A model generated the notes under the pieces. The model did no database searches. It had not been told where the DNA came from and worked only from the letters and a program-made list of their open reading frames with translations. The position numbers were made by a program, and so were the translations under genes. DNA of 64,000 nt from JBASEY01 sp964404285 (lineage in GTDB: Bacteria > CSSED10-310), in NCBI GenBank assembly GCA_964404285.1, contig CAYOJK010000004.1:124001-188000 (forward strand). The letters run 5' to 3'. Shown here piece by piece: positions 1-9,121 of this stretch. Position 1 is the first letter of the stretch. Each line of letters begins with the position of its first letter.

Positions 1-918
1 TGTTACGCCACCTTCTATCCCACCGCTATTATTGGAGACTCGATAGACAATATCACGTTTGGTCTTGTCTCTGGTTCGTTTAACATACAAAGCATCGTGA
101 GCATTTCCGGAAGATTGGCTGGCAGCTCGGAAACCGCTTCCTATTTCAATTCCTCGAGCTCCTGGTAAGCTCATCAATGCCATACTCAACAGTGCATCTA
201 TGCGTTTATCCCATTGATTGTAAGAGCCTAGGCCGACGGGGACACCAGTTATAATCACCTCAAAAATTCCGCCCAACGTTTCGCCTTCCCGCCGCGCCGC
301 TTCTAAAGCAAGATTCATCGTGTTAGCAGCTTCAGGGTCTGCACAGCGAACAGTGCTGATTTCAACTCGTCGCCTCAACTCGTCTAAATCAGATGGAATA
401 TGGCCGATTTCGGCAGAGCCAATCGCTATAATATGACTGAATATTTCGATGCCAAAATGATATAAGAAACGTGACGCGATGGTTCCTGCTGCAACTCGTA
501 TAGCAGTTTCGCGAGCGCTCGCCCGTTCATCGACATAACGCAGATCACGGTAACCATATTTTATTGCTCCGGCAAGATCAGCAAATCCCGGCCGTGGAGT
601 ACTCCATGCGCCTGTCACCCGTTTATCCATTGAGTGAATCATCATAGTTTGAGCCAGGCCGGTGTAACGGTTTTCTATTTGCAGGGTTATAGGGACGCCC
701 ATGGTTTCACCGGAGCGCACACCTGAGAGTATAGAAACCTCATCTTCATGTCCAAGAATAGCTTGTTCATCCGCAAGATTGTATTTGGAATGGAGTCTGG
801 CAATCTGTAAATTGATTGTCTCGGGATCAACCATAAGGCCTGATGGAATGCCCTCTAGAATAGCCAGCAATGAAAACCCATGAGATTCTCCTGCTGTTAA
901 CAGACGAATGATACTCAT
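1..918 (-). CDS. aroC: Chorismate synthase (3' end cut by the window edge)
   Basis: Converts 5-enolpyruvylshikimate-3-phosphate to chorismate, the last shared step of aromatic amino acid synthesis, using reduced FMN. The reading frame runs open to base 1, giving 306 residues; the family is usually about 350-390, so some 50-70 C-terminal residues lie outside the window. Family motifs visible in order are GESHG near residue 10, RPGFADL (usual form RPGHADL, so the His is Phe here), ARETAIRVAAG, and GIEIGSGF followed by NNSGGIEGG near the cut end. GGAGA lies upstream of the ATG. It follows the EF-G gene by 27 nt on the same strand and is probably the distal gene of a gspE-fusA-aroC operon. The identity is firm; the Phe replacement in the RPGH motif is worth noting. 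Confidence 0.93.
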   Translation of the reverse strand, partial: MSIIRLLTAGESHGFSLLAILEGIPSGLMVDPETINLQIARLHSKYNLADEQAILGHEDEVSILSGVRSGETMGVPITLQIENRYTGLAQTMMIHSMDKRVTGAWSTPRPGFADLAGAIKYGYRDLRYVDERASARETAIRVAAGTIASRFLYHFGIEIFSHIIAIGSAEIGHIPSDLDELRRRVEISTVRCADPEAANTMNLALEAARREGETLGGIFEVIITGVPVGLGSYNQWDKRIDALLSMALMSLPGARGIEIGSGFRAASQSSGNAHDALYVKRTRDKTKRDIVYRVSNNSGGIEGGVT

Positions 919-945
919 TCTGTTGTTTCTCCTTCCCGCAAAGTG

Positions 946-3006
946 TTATTCGAACATCAGATTTTTCATGGCTTCTTTATCGATATCGAAGTGAGACAGA
1001 GACATTGTAAATGTTGCCCTGCCTTGAGTAGTAGAACGCAGGTCAGTTGAATATCCGAACATGTTCGACAACGGAACTTCTGCTGTTACAGATTGCCTTT
1101 GTTTTCCTGTATACATACCTTTGATATCACCATTACGAATACGAAGGCTTGTGATGACATCGCCTAAAAATTCTTCAGGTGTGGTGACATCTACGGCCAT
1201 TATTGGTGACAGTAGGACTGGAGACGCTTTTTCACAAGCAGCTCTAAATGCTTGAGCGGCGGCATATTCAAAATCCAGTTCTTGGGAATTATCCAAGTGG
1301 AAGCTGCCGCCTTTCAGATGTACAGTAACATCGACGATTTGGTAACCAAATTGAATACCGGACAGCAGGCTGTCTCGAACACCCCTTTCAATGGAGGTTA
1401 CAAATTTTGGAGGTAATACAGTATCATCCACATGGTTGACAAATGTAATCCCCGCTCCTCTTTCAGCAGGTTCGACTTTTAAAACGACGTGGGCAAAATG
1501 TGTTTCACCGGCGATAACTCGAGAACTAATTTCTTCATGGGTTGCTGAAGCAGCAATGCTTTCGCGGTGTGAAACTTGTGGTTTTCCGACTTTCACGTTG
1601 ACTTTAAATTCATTCAGGAGACGGTGGGTTAGAATTTCAAGGTGCAATTCGCCCATACCGGATATTATGGTTTGGCCGGTATCTTCGTCGATGGTCACGC
1701 GAAATGTTGGATCTTCTTCCGCCAAAGCATCCAAGGCTTGAACCAGTTTGTCTTGTTCGGCAATAGTTCTTGGTTCTATTGCAACAAAGATGACAGGTTC
1801 AGGAAAAACCATCGATTCTAAAAAATGTGGGTTATTTTCAGCGCAAAGGGTGTCACCTGTGACAGAGTTTTTCAAGCCGATGACAGCGCCGATATCCCCA
1901 GCGCCCAATGTTTCAAGCCGTTCGCGCTTATTGGCGAGCATTCTGAAAAGTCGACCAATTCTTTCTTCTTGTTGTGTTCGTGGATTATAGACTTTATATG
2001 GCGGCTCCAGCTTGCCTGAATAAACACGAATATAAAACAGTTTTCGTTTTTCGGCATCATTCATAATTTTGAAAACCAGCATGGACAGTGTGCCTTTGGG
2101 ATCTGTTCTGATTTCGATGTTTTCATCTGAGTTTGATCGCTTTGCAATCATGGGTGGTGTGTCCAAAGGTGAAGGCAGATAATCGATAACTGCATCAACG
2201 ACGGGTTGAATGCCTATATTTTTCAATGCTGAACCACATAGAACAGGGAAGACATTAAGCGCTAACGTTTGCTTACGGATGGTTTGCTTCAGAAGAGCCG
2301 GAGTGATCTCCTGATTTTCCAGGTATTTTTGCAAAATGGTATCATCAAATTCAGATAAGGTTTCGATCAAAGATTCATGCATTTCCTCAGCCTTATCAAG
2401 CATATCTTCGGGAATGGGCTGCTCAGAATATTCTATGCCGCTATCATGATCCCATATCAATGCTTTCATATGCAGTAGATCGATAACACCTCTGAATTCA
2501 TTTTCTGCTCCAATTGGAATCTGAAGTGGTAAAGGTAGAGCATTCAGTCGTTTTCGCATCATTTGAAGAACATTATAAAAATCTGCTCCAATACGATCAT
2601 TTTTATTGATAAACACAATTCTTGGAATTGCATAGCGATCCGCTTGATGCCAGACGGTTTCCGATTGTGATTCTACGCCGCCGACAGCACAAAAAACAGC
2701 GATAGCGCCGTCAAGAACCCTAAGACATCGCTCAACTTCCGCAGTGAAATCGACATGTCCCGGAGTATCGATCAAATTCATTTGGCGCTTTAAAAAAGGA
2801 CATGTTACGGCTGCAGATGTAATCGTGATCCCTCGATTGCGTTCTTGATCCATCCAGTCGGTAATCGTGGACCCATCATCCACTGCCCCAATTCGGTGGG
2901 TGAAGCCCATATAAAAAAGCATTCGTTCAGTAAGCGTGGTTTTTCCAGCATCGATATGAGCCATTACACCAAAATTGCGGATGGAATTGATTTTAACGGG
3001 TATCAA
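946..3006 (-). CDS. fusA: Translation elongation factor G
   Basis: GTPase that moves tRNA and mRNA through the ribosome. At 686 residues it has full family length. The G domain shows AHIDAGKTT (P-loop, residues 16-24), RGITITSAA (switch I), DTPGHVDF (switch II) and NKND (the NKxD base-recognition motif). Domains II-V follow, including the domain IV/V stretch with GGSFH and GMYTGKQRQ. It starts 17 nt after the stop of the gspE-type ATPase and ends 27 nt before aroC, so all three genes are probably co-transcribed. The usual bacterial partners (rpsL, rpsG, tuf) are absent. This may therefore be a second EF-G paralogue rather than the main housekeeping copy; the sequence alone does not settle it. 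Confidence 0.92.
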   Translation of the reverse strand: MIPVKINSIRNFGVMAHIDAGKTTLTERMLFYMGFTHRIGAVDDGSTITDWMDQERNRGITITSAAVTCPFLKRQMNLIDTPGHVDFTAEVERCLRVLDGAIAVFCAVGGVESQSETVWHQADRYAIPRIVFINKNDRIGADFYNVLQMMRKRLNALPLPLQIPIGAENEFRGVIDLLHMKALIWDHDSGIEYSEQPIPEDMLDKAEEMHESLIETLSEFDDTILQKYLENQEITPALLKQTIRKQTLALNVFPVLCGSALKNIGIQPVVDAVIDYLPSPLDTPPMIAKRSNSDENIEIRTDPKGTLSMLVFKIMNDAEKRKLFYIRVYSGKLEPPYKVYNPRTQQEERIGRLFRMLANKRERLETLGAGDIGAVIGLKNSVTGDTLCAENNPHFLESMVFPEPVIFVAIEPRTIAEQDKLVQALDALAEEDPTFRVTIDEDTGQTIISGMGELHLEILTHRLLNEFKVNVKVGKPQVSHRESIAASATHEEISSRVIAGETHFAHVVLKVEPAERGAGITFVNHVDDTVLPPKFVTSIERGVRDSLLSGIQFGYQIVDVTVHLKGGSFHLDNSQELDFEYAAAQAFRAACEKASPVLLSPIMAVDVTTPEEFLGDVITSLRIRNGDIKGMYTGKQRQSVTAEVPLSNMFGYSTDLRSTTQGRATFTMSLSHFDIDKEAMKNLMFE

Positions 3007-3023
3007 AATTTCTCCTTTCTAGA

Positions 3024-4721
3024 TTAGTGTACGGAATGATCTTGTGTCGCCATTAGAATCTCATCTATGGTCGTTATTCCTTGAAGCGCTTTTCGTATCC
3101 CATCCTGTCTCAACGTTTGCATACCGGTTTTTCTCGCCTCAATTTCAATTTCCGCAGTACTGGATTTGCGAAGAATCAATTGTCTCATGTAATCGGTGAC
3201 CAGCATCAATTCAAATATTCCTGTTCGTCCCAGATATCCCGTATGATTACACTCACGACAGCCTGTTCCTTTGTACAATTGTAGAGTTGGAGACGCTTCT
3301 TTAATTCCTATTGATTGCAGAAGCGCTGGAGAGGGTTGATAATTGGTTTTGCAGTGTTGGCATAATTGGCGTACAAGTCGCTGTGCCAACACGCCGATTA
3401 GAGAAGATGCGATTAAATAGGGTTCAACTCCCATTTCAAGAAGGCGAACAATAGCGCCGGGCGCATTTTTTGTATGAAGAGTTGACAGGACAAAGTGGCC
3501 GGTCAACCCCGCTTCTGTAGCGATGGAAGCTGTTTCTTGATCACGAATTTCAGCAACCATGATAACATTAGGATCATGTCGCAGTATAGCCTGCAAGCCT
3601 TTTGCGTAGGTGAACCCAGCCTGAGGATGAATTTGGCCTTGAACAGCCCCGTCGATCTGATATTCAACAGGATTTTCCAGTGTAACGATTTTTTTTGTCG
3701 GATTACGAATTTCGTTAACAATTGTAACAAGTGTTGTTGTCTTTCCGCACCCAGTTGGGCCTGTGACAAGAAGTATTCCTCTGTCAGTATGAATAGCTTT
3801 TTGAAATTTATTCAGCATTTCTGAAGAAAGGCCTAGTTGTTCCATCGGAATAAGAAAGCGCCGTTTTAGCAAACGGATAACAATCGACTCGCCAAAAATA
3901 CCAGGAAAACTGGACACTCGAAAATCAATTTCCTGGTCGTTAATGATGCGGGAAAAGCGCCCGTCTTGGGGAACCATCCTCAGATCGATTTTCATCTGAG
4001 ACATAATTTTTAATCTTGACGTAATTGAACCGATGATCGAAGTGGGAATCGTTTCGATTGTTTGAAGGTATCCATCAATACGCATACGGATTTTAAGACC
4101 GTCTTCGAGAGGTTCGAAATGAATATCGGAGGCATTTTTTTCAAGGGCTCGTGTCAGGTAGTCATCGACAAGTTGAACGATAGGCGCATCTGTTTGTGAT
4201 ATTCCTGTTGTGATAAAACGTCGGTCATCTACAAGTTGATCATGCTTTGTTGTTGTTTTGAGGTCCGAGATTGCTTTTTTTATTGCGGTTCTGCGTGAGT
4301 AATATTTATTTAAGAGGCTTTTAATATCATTAGGTGAAGCCTCGATATTTCTGATTTGTGTATAACCAGAAGCAAAGCCGATCATTTGTTGAGCTTCGAT
4401 ATCTTTGGGATTTGCCATCGAAACATATAATTTACTGCCGACAGCGAATAGGGGAACCACCAGGTGTTTAAGAACTTGCTCTTCTTTGAATTTTTCCAGC
4501 AAGTCTCCTTTCAATAAATAGCTATCCAGATCATTTACTTGTAATTGGGCAAGATTGATGTTGATTTTTGAATCTGAAGCCATCTTTTTCTCATAAATAA
4601 TGAGCGTTACTTTTTTCCCTGTTTCCCGATGGATACGCATCACCTCTTGGCGCTGCATTTCGGTGATTACCTTTTTATTTTTTAGCGCTTCTGCGATTCG
4701 TTCCTGGCTCCAGCTTTCCAT
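3024..4721 (-). CDS. GspE/PilB-family secretion or type IV pilus assembly ATPase
   Basis: Hexameric cytoplasmic ATPase that powers pilus extension or type II secretion. The 565 residues start with an MshEN-like N-terminal domain (about 1-150). The ATPase core has GPTGCGKTTT (Walker A, residues 321-330), an Asp box, a Walker B / His-box stretch with MVAEIRDQETA and LSTLHTKNA, and a Zn-binding CxxC...CxxC loop (LCQHC and GCRECNHTGYLGR). That loop is typical of GspE and PilB and absent from the retraction ATPase PilT. It is the first gene of the minus-strand set with fusA and aroC. No pilin, PilC/GspF or secretin gene is in the window, so pilus and secretion roles cannot be told apart. Confidence 0.9.
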   Translation of the reverse strand: MESWSQERIAEALKNKKVITEMQRQEVMRIHRETGKKVTLIIYEKKMASDSKININLAQLQVNDLDSYLLKGDLLEKFKEEQVLKHLVVPLFAVGSKLYVSMANPKDIEAQQMIGFASGYTQIRNIEASPNDIKSLLNKYYSRRTAIKKAISDLKTTTKHDQLVDDRRFITTGISQTDAPIVQLVDDYLTRALEKNASDIHFEPLEDGLKIRMRIDGYLQTIETIPTSIIGSITSRLKIMSQMKIDLRMVPQDGRFSRIINDQEIDFRVSSFPGIFGESIVIRLLKRRFLIPMEQLGLSSEMLNKFQKAIHTDRGILLVTGPTGCGKTTTLVTIVNEIRNPTKKIVTLENPVEYQIDGAVQGQIHPQAGFTYAKGLQAILRHDPNVIMVAEIRDQETASIATEAGLTGHFVLSTLHTKNAPGAIVRLLEMGVEPYLIASSLIGVLAQRLVRQLCQHCKTNYQPSPALLQSIGIKEASPTLQLYKGTGCRECNHTGYLGRTGIFELMLVTDYMRQLILRKSSTAEIEIEARKTGMQTLRQDGIRKALQGITTIDEILMATQDHSVH

Positions 4722-5151
4722 TTTTAGTTTTCCTCCTGATAAATGGATCTATAGCAGTTTATGGATGCCTAGTATTGGTTGTCAAGGAACAGGTGTTTTG
4801 GTTGGTTCTGAAAGATTAAATCATCAGGTTTTATGGCATTGTTCAAAAATGGCCGGCATTAGTCGTATTTATAATATTCTTGTAATTCATAACGCTGTTT
4901 GAGGGGTTAAAGCGATTTTTTATTTAGGTAGGATCAAAATCAGGTTAGAAATGGGGCAAATTGACTAATTTAATTCTATTTTTCTGCGTCTAGATGTCAG
5001 AATTTTGTTGGTTCAATTGTCTTATAAAGGTTAGGCTTGCAAGTACTTTCAACATATTCTATTATGACGTGCTTGCCCGGATAAAAGGGTGAATGGAGTA
5101 ATATATTCTTTTCATCTAGCAGATTCGGATTTAGGTACGGGAGTTTTGATT
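4722..5151. other. Intergenic region between divergent genes
   Basis: About 430 nt between the divergent gspE-type gene and the winged-helix protein. It is AT-rich and contains the plus-strand promoter at 5037-5065. I see no convincing -35/-10 pair for the minus-strand operon, only an AT-rich TATTATAAAT near 4870 on that strand with no good -35 partner. No coding potential is evident. Confidence 0.5.
5037..5065 (+). promoter_or_regulatory. Sigma-70-type promoter for the winged-helix protein
   Basis: TTGCAA (5037-5042), a 17-nt spacer and TATTAT (5060-5065). Transcription would begin near 5072. This leaves about 80 nt of leader before the preferred ATG at 5152, and only about 17 nt before the alternative GTG at 5089. 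Confidence 0.6.
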
Positions 5152-7773
5152 ATGGCGAAACGCAGTAGTAGCGACAGTTCTGGAATCAGTATGGTTGCGC
5201 TGGTACATCAGTTATTGGTAGATGGGAAGGTGCATTCATTAAAACAGATTTCTGATCATATGCAGCAACATATGTTCAAAGGAATGTCGTCGGAACGTGT
5301 CCAAGAAAATGTAAAGCTGTTTTTGGACCATAATGATCAGATTGAAAAAACAGCGAGAGGGTATCGGCTGAAAAATGGAAGCGGTCTAATGCAGATTGTC
5401 TCCGATATTTTATCGGATATATTATTGCCGATATCTGCTAAAGAAATAACGAAGCTGGTTGCCAAGAAACAAGGGATTCCTGAAAGTGCGGTAAGGTTAA
5501 AGCTTGATGAGGATGAAAGAATCACCTCGGTAACATATAGTGCAAGAAAATTTTATTATCTTAGCGGAAAAAACTCGATCAATGAAAAGGTCTATAAAAT
5601 TCTAAAAGCCAAAAATCGGGCAATGACCATCGATGAGATATTCGAAGTTTTGGAAGCGGATGAAAACTGTATCAGGGAAACATCGATCTTTTTGCCTCGA
5701 GAAGATAAAAAATTCACAAAAACATCGAATAAGTTCACCTTGAAAAAGAAAGAAAAGCCGAAAAGCTCGCCATCGGAACCGCGACACTATGTAAAAAGTG
5801 CAGAACTTGAGAAAGTGATCGATTTTCTAGATCAAACACAGAGAAGAATGACTGCGAATGAACTGGCTGAAGAAGTATTAAAATTGCCATTGGAAAAAAC
5901 AAACTTACGAGCCAGGCTTTCGCGAGATCCGCGTATTAAGCGGGAAAATAACAAGTTTTATTTTGAAGCTCAAAAAATAGATAAGCAAGTTCCTGTCAAA
6001 ATCAAGGATAAACTCGGAAAAGATTTCTTCAAGGTCAAAGCCAGAATGCTGGGTTCAAGTGAAGTTCATTCCGTGGCGGATCTTTTGGACCGGATTTATA
6101 GTGTAAATATAGCAACCCAAGATTATGATTATTATTTGCAAGAGTTAAAAGATTTATTATTAGATGATGACGAAACCGTTCGCTTGCTCGATGACGGCTG
6201 GGTACACAAATCAAATGATGCCCGATCAGCCTGGAAAGCTGGAAAAGAATTTGAACCAGTGCGTTTACCGACACCTCCTTCACCACTGCAAATGGATAAA
6301 GTGACGGCTGCAGAACACGTTTTCCTGGAAACATCTTCCTCCAGCGAAAAAAATACACTTTCAGTTCGAGTATCTGCATTAGATAGAAAATATGGTCTTG
6401 TCCGCTTTGGCGATCAGGCACAAGCTGTTTTTCCTAAAAAACCGTCCGCTTATGAAATTGTTTTGGACGTAGAAGAAGAACCGGATAGTTTTGAAGGGTT
6501 CGTGATTGTTGAAAAAGACCTAGTTTTAGGTTTGGAAGTATTATTTTCCGATCGCTTATCATTAGAAGGCGGTATTATTGCTTTTGCGGTGAACCCTGAT
6601 AATCCATACAGGTTTATGGTGAGCTTTGACAAGGCTGACGCCCAATTTTCTCTGACTCGGGATCGTCTTGCTATTTTAAATGACATGGTAGAGACGGACT
6701 GGTTGCTTCCGGAGTTGATTCGAGAGCTCTTCAGATCATCACAGGATCATTTCCTGTCTTGCTGGCAGGTATGGGCAGAGGTTAATCTGGTTCGCCAGAC
6801 AAGCAAGGAAGATGTACTGGCCACGTTAAAAGACTACGATTGTTTTCTTCCGATTAAGTCGATGGATGGATATTATTCATACGATCCCAATCGACCTTTC
6901 TTAAGGTTGAGTTATAAGGAAGAAATTCAAAAAGGTGAACCAGTCGTTGCAGAACCAATCGATAGTGATGAAGCTCCGACCGAAGTATTGGTTGCTGACG
7001 ACGTTCAGCAGCAGGCTGAGAAGTTAGAGCCAGTTGAAGAGGTAAAAAAACCGGTAAAATCAAAATCCAAAAAAAGTAAGAAGGAAAGTACACGAAAAAG
7101 CCGAAAAGAGGCTGAGGTTGTACTGGAAGAATTACCTGAACATTTGCTAAAACTTAAAAAGTTTGATCCCAAATTAAAGCCGGTTCAGATAACACCTTCG
7201 GAATATACTGCGCCTCACGAAAAGCCCAGCAGAATTGGAGCTGTGTCAACTGAAAGAACTGTCAGACCCAGAACAAGAGCTCCAGCTAAAACAGTAGCCG
7301 CCGTAGAAGGGGAAGCACAGATATTGTTGGATATTCCTCCCCTGCCAAACAAACCTCAGGAATGGGAAACAATTTCGTTTGTCAATCCACAAAAAGGTAA
7401 AGGGTATGAAGAGCTTCACACCGCTTTGGAAGTTCTGAAAACCTTTGTTACTCGAGCGCCTGAAGTTAGAAGAACAGATGGCAGCATCGTTGTGTTTCTA
7501 GACAAAAATGATATCGCTGTATACTTCAGAATTCCTCCAGAAAATCAAGATTGTTGGCTGGCATGGATCCCGGAAAAGTCTTTAAATACTATTTCTAATA
7601 AAAATGCCTGGATAATAGCGGAAAGCGCTCGAGCAAAAAAATCTGATAATGGATACTGGTGGGCAACAGATAAATTCCGTGGACCCAAAGGAAATTTCCG
7701 TGATAAAAACGTTCTTCAAGGCGTTGAAATTATCGGTAAGCTTTTGGAATTAATGGAACAAGAAAAAATATGA
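5152..7773 (+). CDS. Repeated winged-helix (HARE-HTH-like) protein of unknown function
   Basis: An 873-residue cytoplasmic protein I do not recognise as a named family. The first ~280 residues look like four successive winged-helix units of about 60-70 residues. Each is a helical part with a hydrophobic pattern (for example ALVHQLLVDGKVHSL, KVYKILKAKNRAMTIDEI, VIDFLDQTQRRMTANELAEE) ending in a wing-like RxxNKFYF / ARKFYYL / SNKFTLK strand. A middle globular part follows. Next comes a charged low-complexity linker rich in Lys, Ser and Glu (about residues 630-720), then a C-terminal domain. ATG at 5152 is chosen because GGGAG lies 8 nt upstream; a GTG at 5089 would add 21 residues but has a poor ribosome site. 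The downstream DUF3109 gene follows after 28 nt. DNA or chromatin binding is inferred from the fold pattern only. Confidence 0.75.
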   Translation: MAKRSSSDSSGISMVALVHQLLVDGKVHSLKQISDHMQQHMFKGMSSERVQENVKLFLDHNDQIEKTARGYRLKNGSGLMQIVSDILSDILLPISAKEITKLVAKKQGIPESAVRLKLDEDERITSVTYSARKFYYLSGKNSINEKVYKILKAKNRAMTIDEIFEVLEADENCIRETSIFLPREDKKFTKTSNKFTLKKKEKPKSSPSEPRHYVKSAELEKVIDFLDQTQRRMTANELAEEVLKLPLEKTNLRARLSRDPRIKRENNKFYFEAQKIDKQVPVKIKDKLGKDFFKVKARMLGSSEVHSVADLLDRIYSVNIATQDYDYYLQELKDLLLDDDETVRLLDDGWVHKSNDARSAWKAGKEFEPVRLPTPPSPLQMDKVTAAEHVFLETSSSSEKNTLSVRVSALDRKYGLVRFGDQAQAVFPKKPSAYEIVLDVEEEPDSFEGFVIVEKDLVLGLEVLFSDRLSLEGGIIAFAVNPDNPYRFMVSFDKADAQFSLTRDRLAILNDMVETDWLLPELIRELFRSSQDHFLSCWQVWAEVNLVRQTSKEDVLATLKDYDCFLPIKSMDGYYSYDPNRPFLRLSYKEEIQKGEPVVAEPIDSDEAPTEVLVADDVQQQAEKLEPVEEVKKPVKSKSKKSKKESTRKSRKEAEVVLEELPEHLLKLKKFDPKLKPVQITPSEYTAPHEKPSRIGAVSTERTVRPRTRAPAKTVAAVEGEAQILLDIPPLPNKPQEWETISFVNPQKGKGYEELHTALEVLKTFVTRAPEVRRTDGSIVVFLDKNDIAVYFRIPPENQDCWLAWIPEKSLNTISNKNAWIIAESARAKKSDNGYWWATDKFRGPKGNFRDKNVLQGVEIIGKLLELMEQEKI

Positions 7774-7801
7774 CGCCGCTATTTTATGTTGGAAAAAATA
7801 G

Positions 7802-8338
7802 ATGCTAATTGTTGACGGCGTTTTTTTACCGCGATCTCTTCTGAAAATGCGTTTCAGTTGTCCTTACGAAAGTTGTGGTGGCGCCTGTTGTGTGGTTGGA
7901 GAAGGTGGAGCGCCTATTCTGTCCAGCGAAATCAACCGGATAAAGGAATACTTCGCGGCTGTTTCTGCTTTAATGGATAGTGAAACAACCGATTGTTATC
8001 GTAATTTTGGATTTTATCAAAATGATGGAGATGAATTATCTACGACGTGTCTTAATGGAACGGGGCGATGTGTTTTTACGAAAAAAACAGATAATTCTTC
8101 CGTTACTTGTATTTTGGAAACAGTTTCGAAAAAACTTGGCATTAAAACATTACGACCTGTTTCTTGTAGATTATTTCCACTTCGAATCAGGTCGTTTAAT
8201 GGCATAGATATTATTGATGTCGAGTTTTGGGACGAATGTCAAAATGCGTGGAACCAAGGACCTTTTCTGCTTGAATTTTGCAAAAGCGCTCTGACCGATT
8301 ATTTTGGGCCGGATTGGGTGGAAAAACTCAATCGCTAA
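7802..8338 (+). CDS. DUF3109 / YkgJ-like cysteine-cluster protein
   Basis: A 178-residue protein matching the DUF3109 pattern: a short N-terminal strand, then CPYESCGGACCVVGEGGAPI near residue 20, and later cysteines in CLNGTGRCVF, VTCIL, RPVSCRLFPLRI and FWDECQNAW. Such clusters are thought to hold zinc or an Fe-S centre, and the biochemical role of the family is not established. It lies 28 nt after the winged-helix gene and is probably co-transcribed. Its 3' end overlaps the convergent Fis-like gene by 11 bp. Confidence 0.75.
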   Translation: MLIVDGVFLPRSLLKMRFSCPYESCGGACCVVGEGGAPILSSEINRIKEYFAAVSALMDSETTDCYRNFGFYQNDGDELSTTCLNGTGRCVFTKKTDNSSVTCILETVSKKLGIKTLRPVSCRLFPLRIRSFNGIDIIDVEFWDECQNAWNQGPFLLEFCKSALTDYFGPDWVEKLNR

Positions 8339-8555
8339 TTTTTGATTTGCGAAAAGACATCGGATGAAGGCCGTGTTTGTGCATCAGAACATACAACCCT
8401 TTTCTATCACGACCAGCCTGTTCTGCGGCGCGTTTGACATTCCCTTTTGACCAGGTCAAAAGTTCAGTCAAATACGCTTTTTCAAAAGCTGCTTTGGCAA
8501 TCCGGTAAGGCTCAGGCATCTTGTTTCTTCCTGATAAGCTAAACTGCTTCTTCAT
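8328..8555 (-). CDS. Small stand-alone Fis-type (HTH_8) DNA-binding protein
   Basis: 75 residues consisting almost only of the C-terminal helix-turn-helix found at the end of NtrC-type activators. A helix (PYRIAKAAFEKAYLTELLTW) leads into NVKRAAEQAGRDRKGLYVLMHKHG, which matches the Fis/HTH_8 pattern. There is no receiver and no AAA+ domain. The ATG at 8555 has GGAGG 6 nt upstream; a longer reading from 8612 lacks support. It has its own strong promoter (8646-8675), separate from the operon upstream. It probably works as a nucleoid-type or local regulator; its targets are unknown. It overlaps the DUF3109 gene tail to tail. Confidence 0.7.
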   Translation of the reverse strand: MKKQFSLSGRNKMPEPYRIAKAAFEKAYLTELLTWSKGNVKRAAEQAGRDRKGLYVLMHKHGLHPMSFRKSKISD

Positions 8556-8645
8556 TTCCAACCTCCAATAGTTTAATATGGCGACCAATAGAAAAATTTC
8601 TACAACACACACCCAGTTTAATAAGCGCCTGGTCTATTTGAACCA

Positions 8646-8675
8646 ATTATAACAAATAAACACTTATTACTGCAA
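8646..8675 (-). promoter_or_regulatory. Sigma-70-type promoter for the Fis-like gene
   Basis: On the minus strand: TTGCAG (8675-8670), an 18-nt spacer and a perfect TATAAT (8651-8646). It sits between the superoxide reductase stop and the Fis-like start, giving a leader of about 80 nt. No terminator is visible between the superoxide reductase gene and this promoter. Confidence 0.7.
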
Positions 8676-8701
8676 TGCGTAAAATCGAATTGTTGTAATT
8701 T

Positions 8702-9097
8702 TTACTCGACTTCTACACGCTTTTCTGATTCCCACAATCCATGAATGTTGCAGTAGGCTATTGCATGTAAAGTTCCAGATTTAGATGTTTTAAATTGGAA
8801 AGCAGCATGATCGCGGGTGTATACAGGTCCTTCATTGGCGCCTGAAACATGCTCACCATGAGCGTTGAAAGTAAAAGTGCCCAGATCATAGGTAAATGCA
8901 TCCCCATCAGGGCTAAAATATGTCTTGATCCAACGAATATGATGCTCTGTCGTGTTCGGGTGCTCCATCGCTTTGCTGAGACCGACTTGGACATCAACCC
9001 ATTGACCAGGTTTAACTTTATCCGGACATTCAATTACGGGGACATGTTTCTCATTTTTCCAATCTGCTGTTTTGATTTTTTCACTAATTTTCATCAT
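8702..9097 (-). CDS. Superoxide reductase, class II (neelaredoxin type)
   Basis: Reduces superoxide to hydrogen peroxide without releasing oxygen, a detoxification route typical of anaerobes. The 131 residues carry the single-iron centre: KHVPVI with the first His, HPNTTEHHIRWI with further His ligands, and CNIHGLW near the C-terminus giving the axial Cys and last His. The N-terminal Cys4 desulforedoxin domain of class I enzymes is absent. Two start codons are adjacent (9097 and 9094). The second is better spaced from GGAGG and would remove one Met. It is the last gene of a STAS-HATPase-superoxide reductase set, 24 nt after the kinase-like gene. Confidence 0.92.
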   Translation of the reverse strand: MMKISEKIKTADWKNEKHVPVIECPDKVKPGQWVDVQVGLSKAMEHPNTTEHHIRWIKTYFSPDGDAFTYDLGTFTFNAHGEHVSGANEGPVYTRDHAAFQFKTSKSGTLHAIAYCNIHGLWESEKRVEVE

Positions 9098-9121
9098 TAC
9101 CTCCAGAGTAAAAATTCCTCA

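Noticed and set aside
1391..1990. Plus-strand frames opposite EF-G
   Set aside because: They are shadows of a strongly conserved gene on the other strand.
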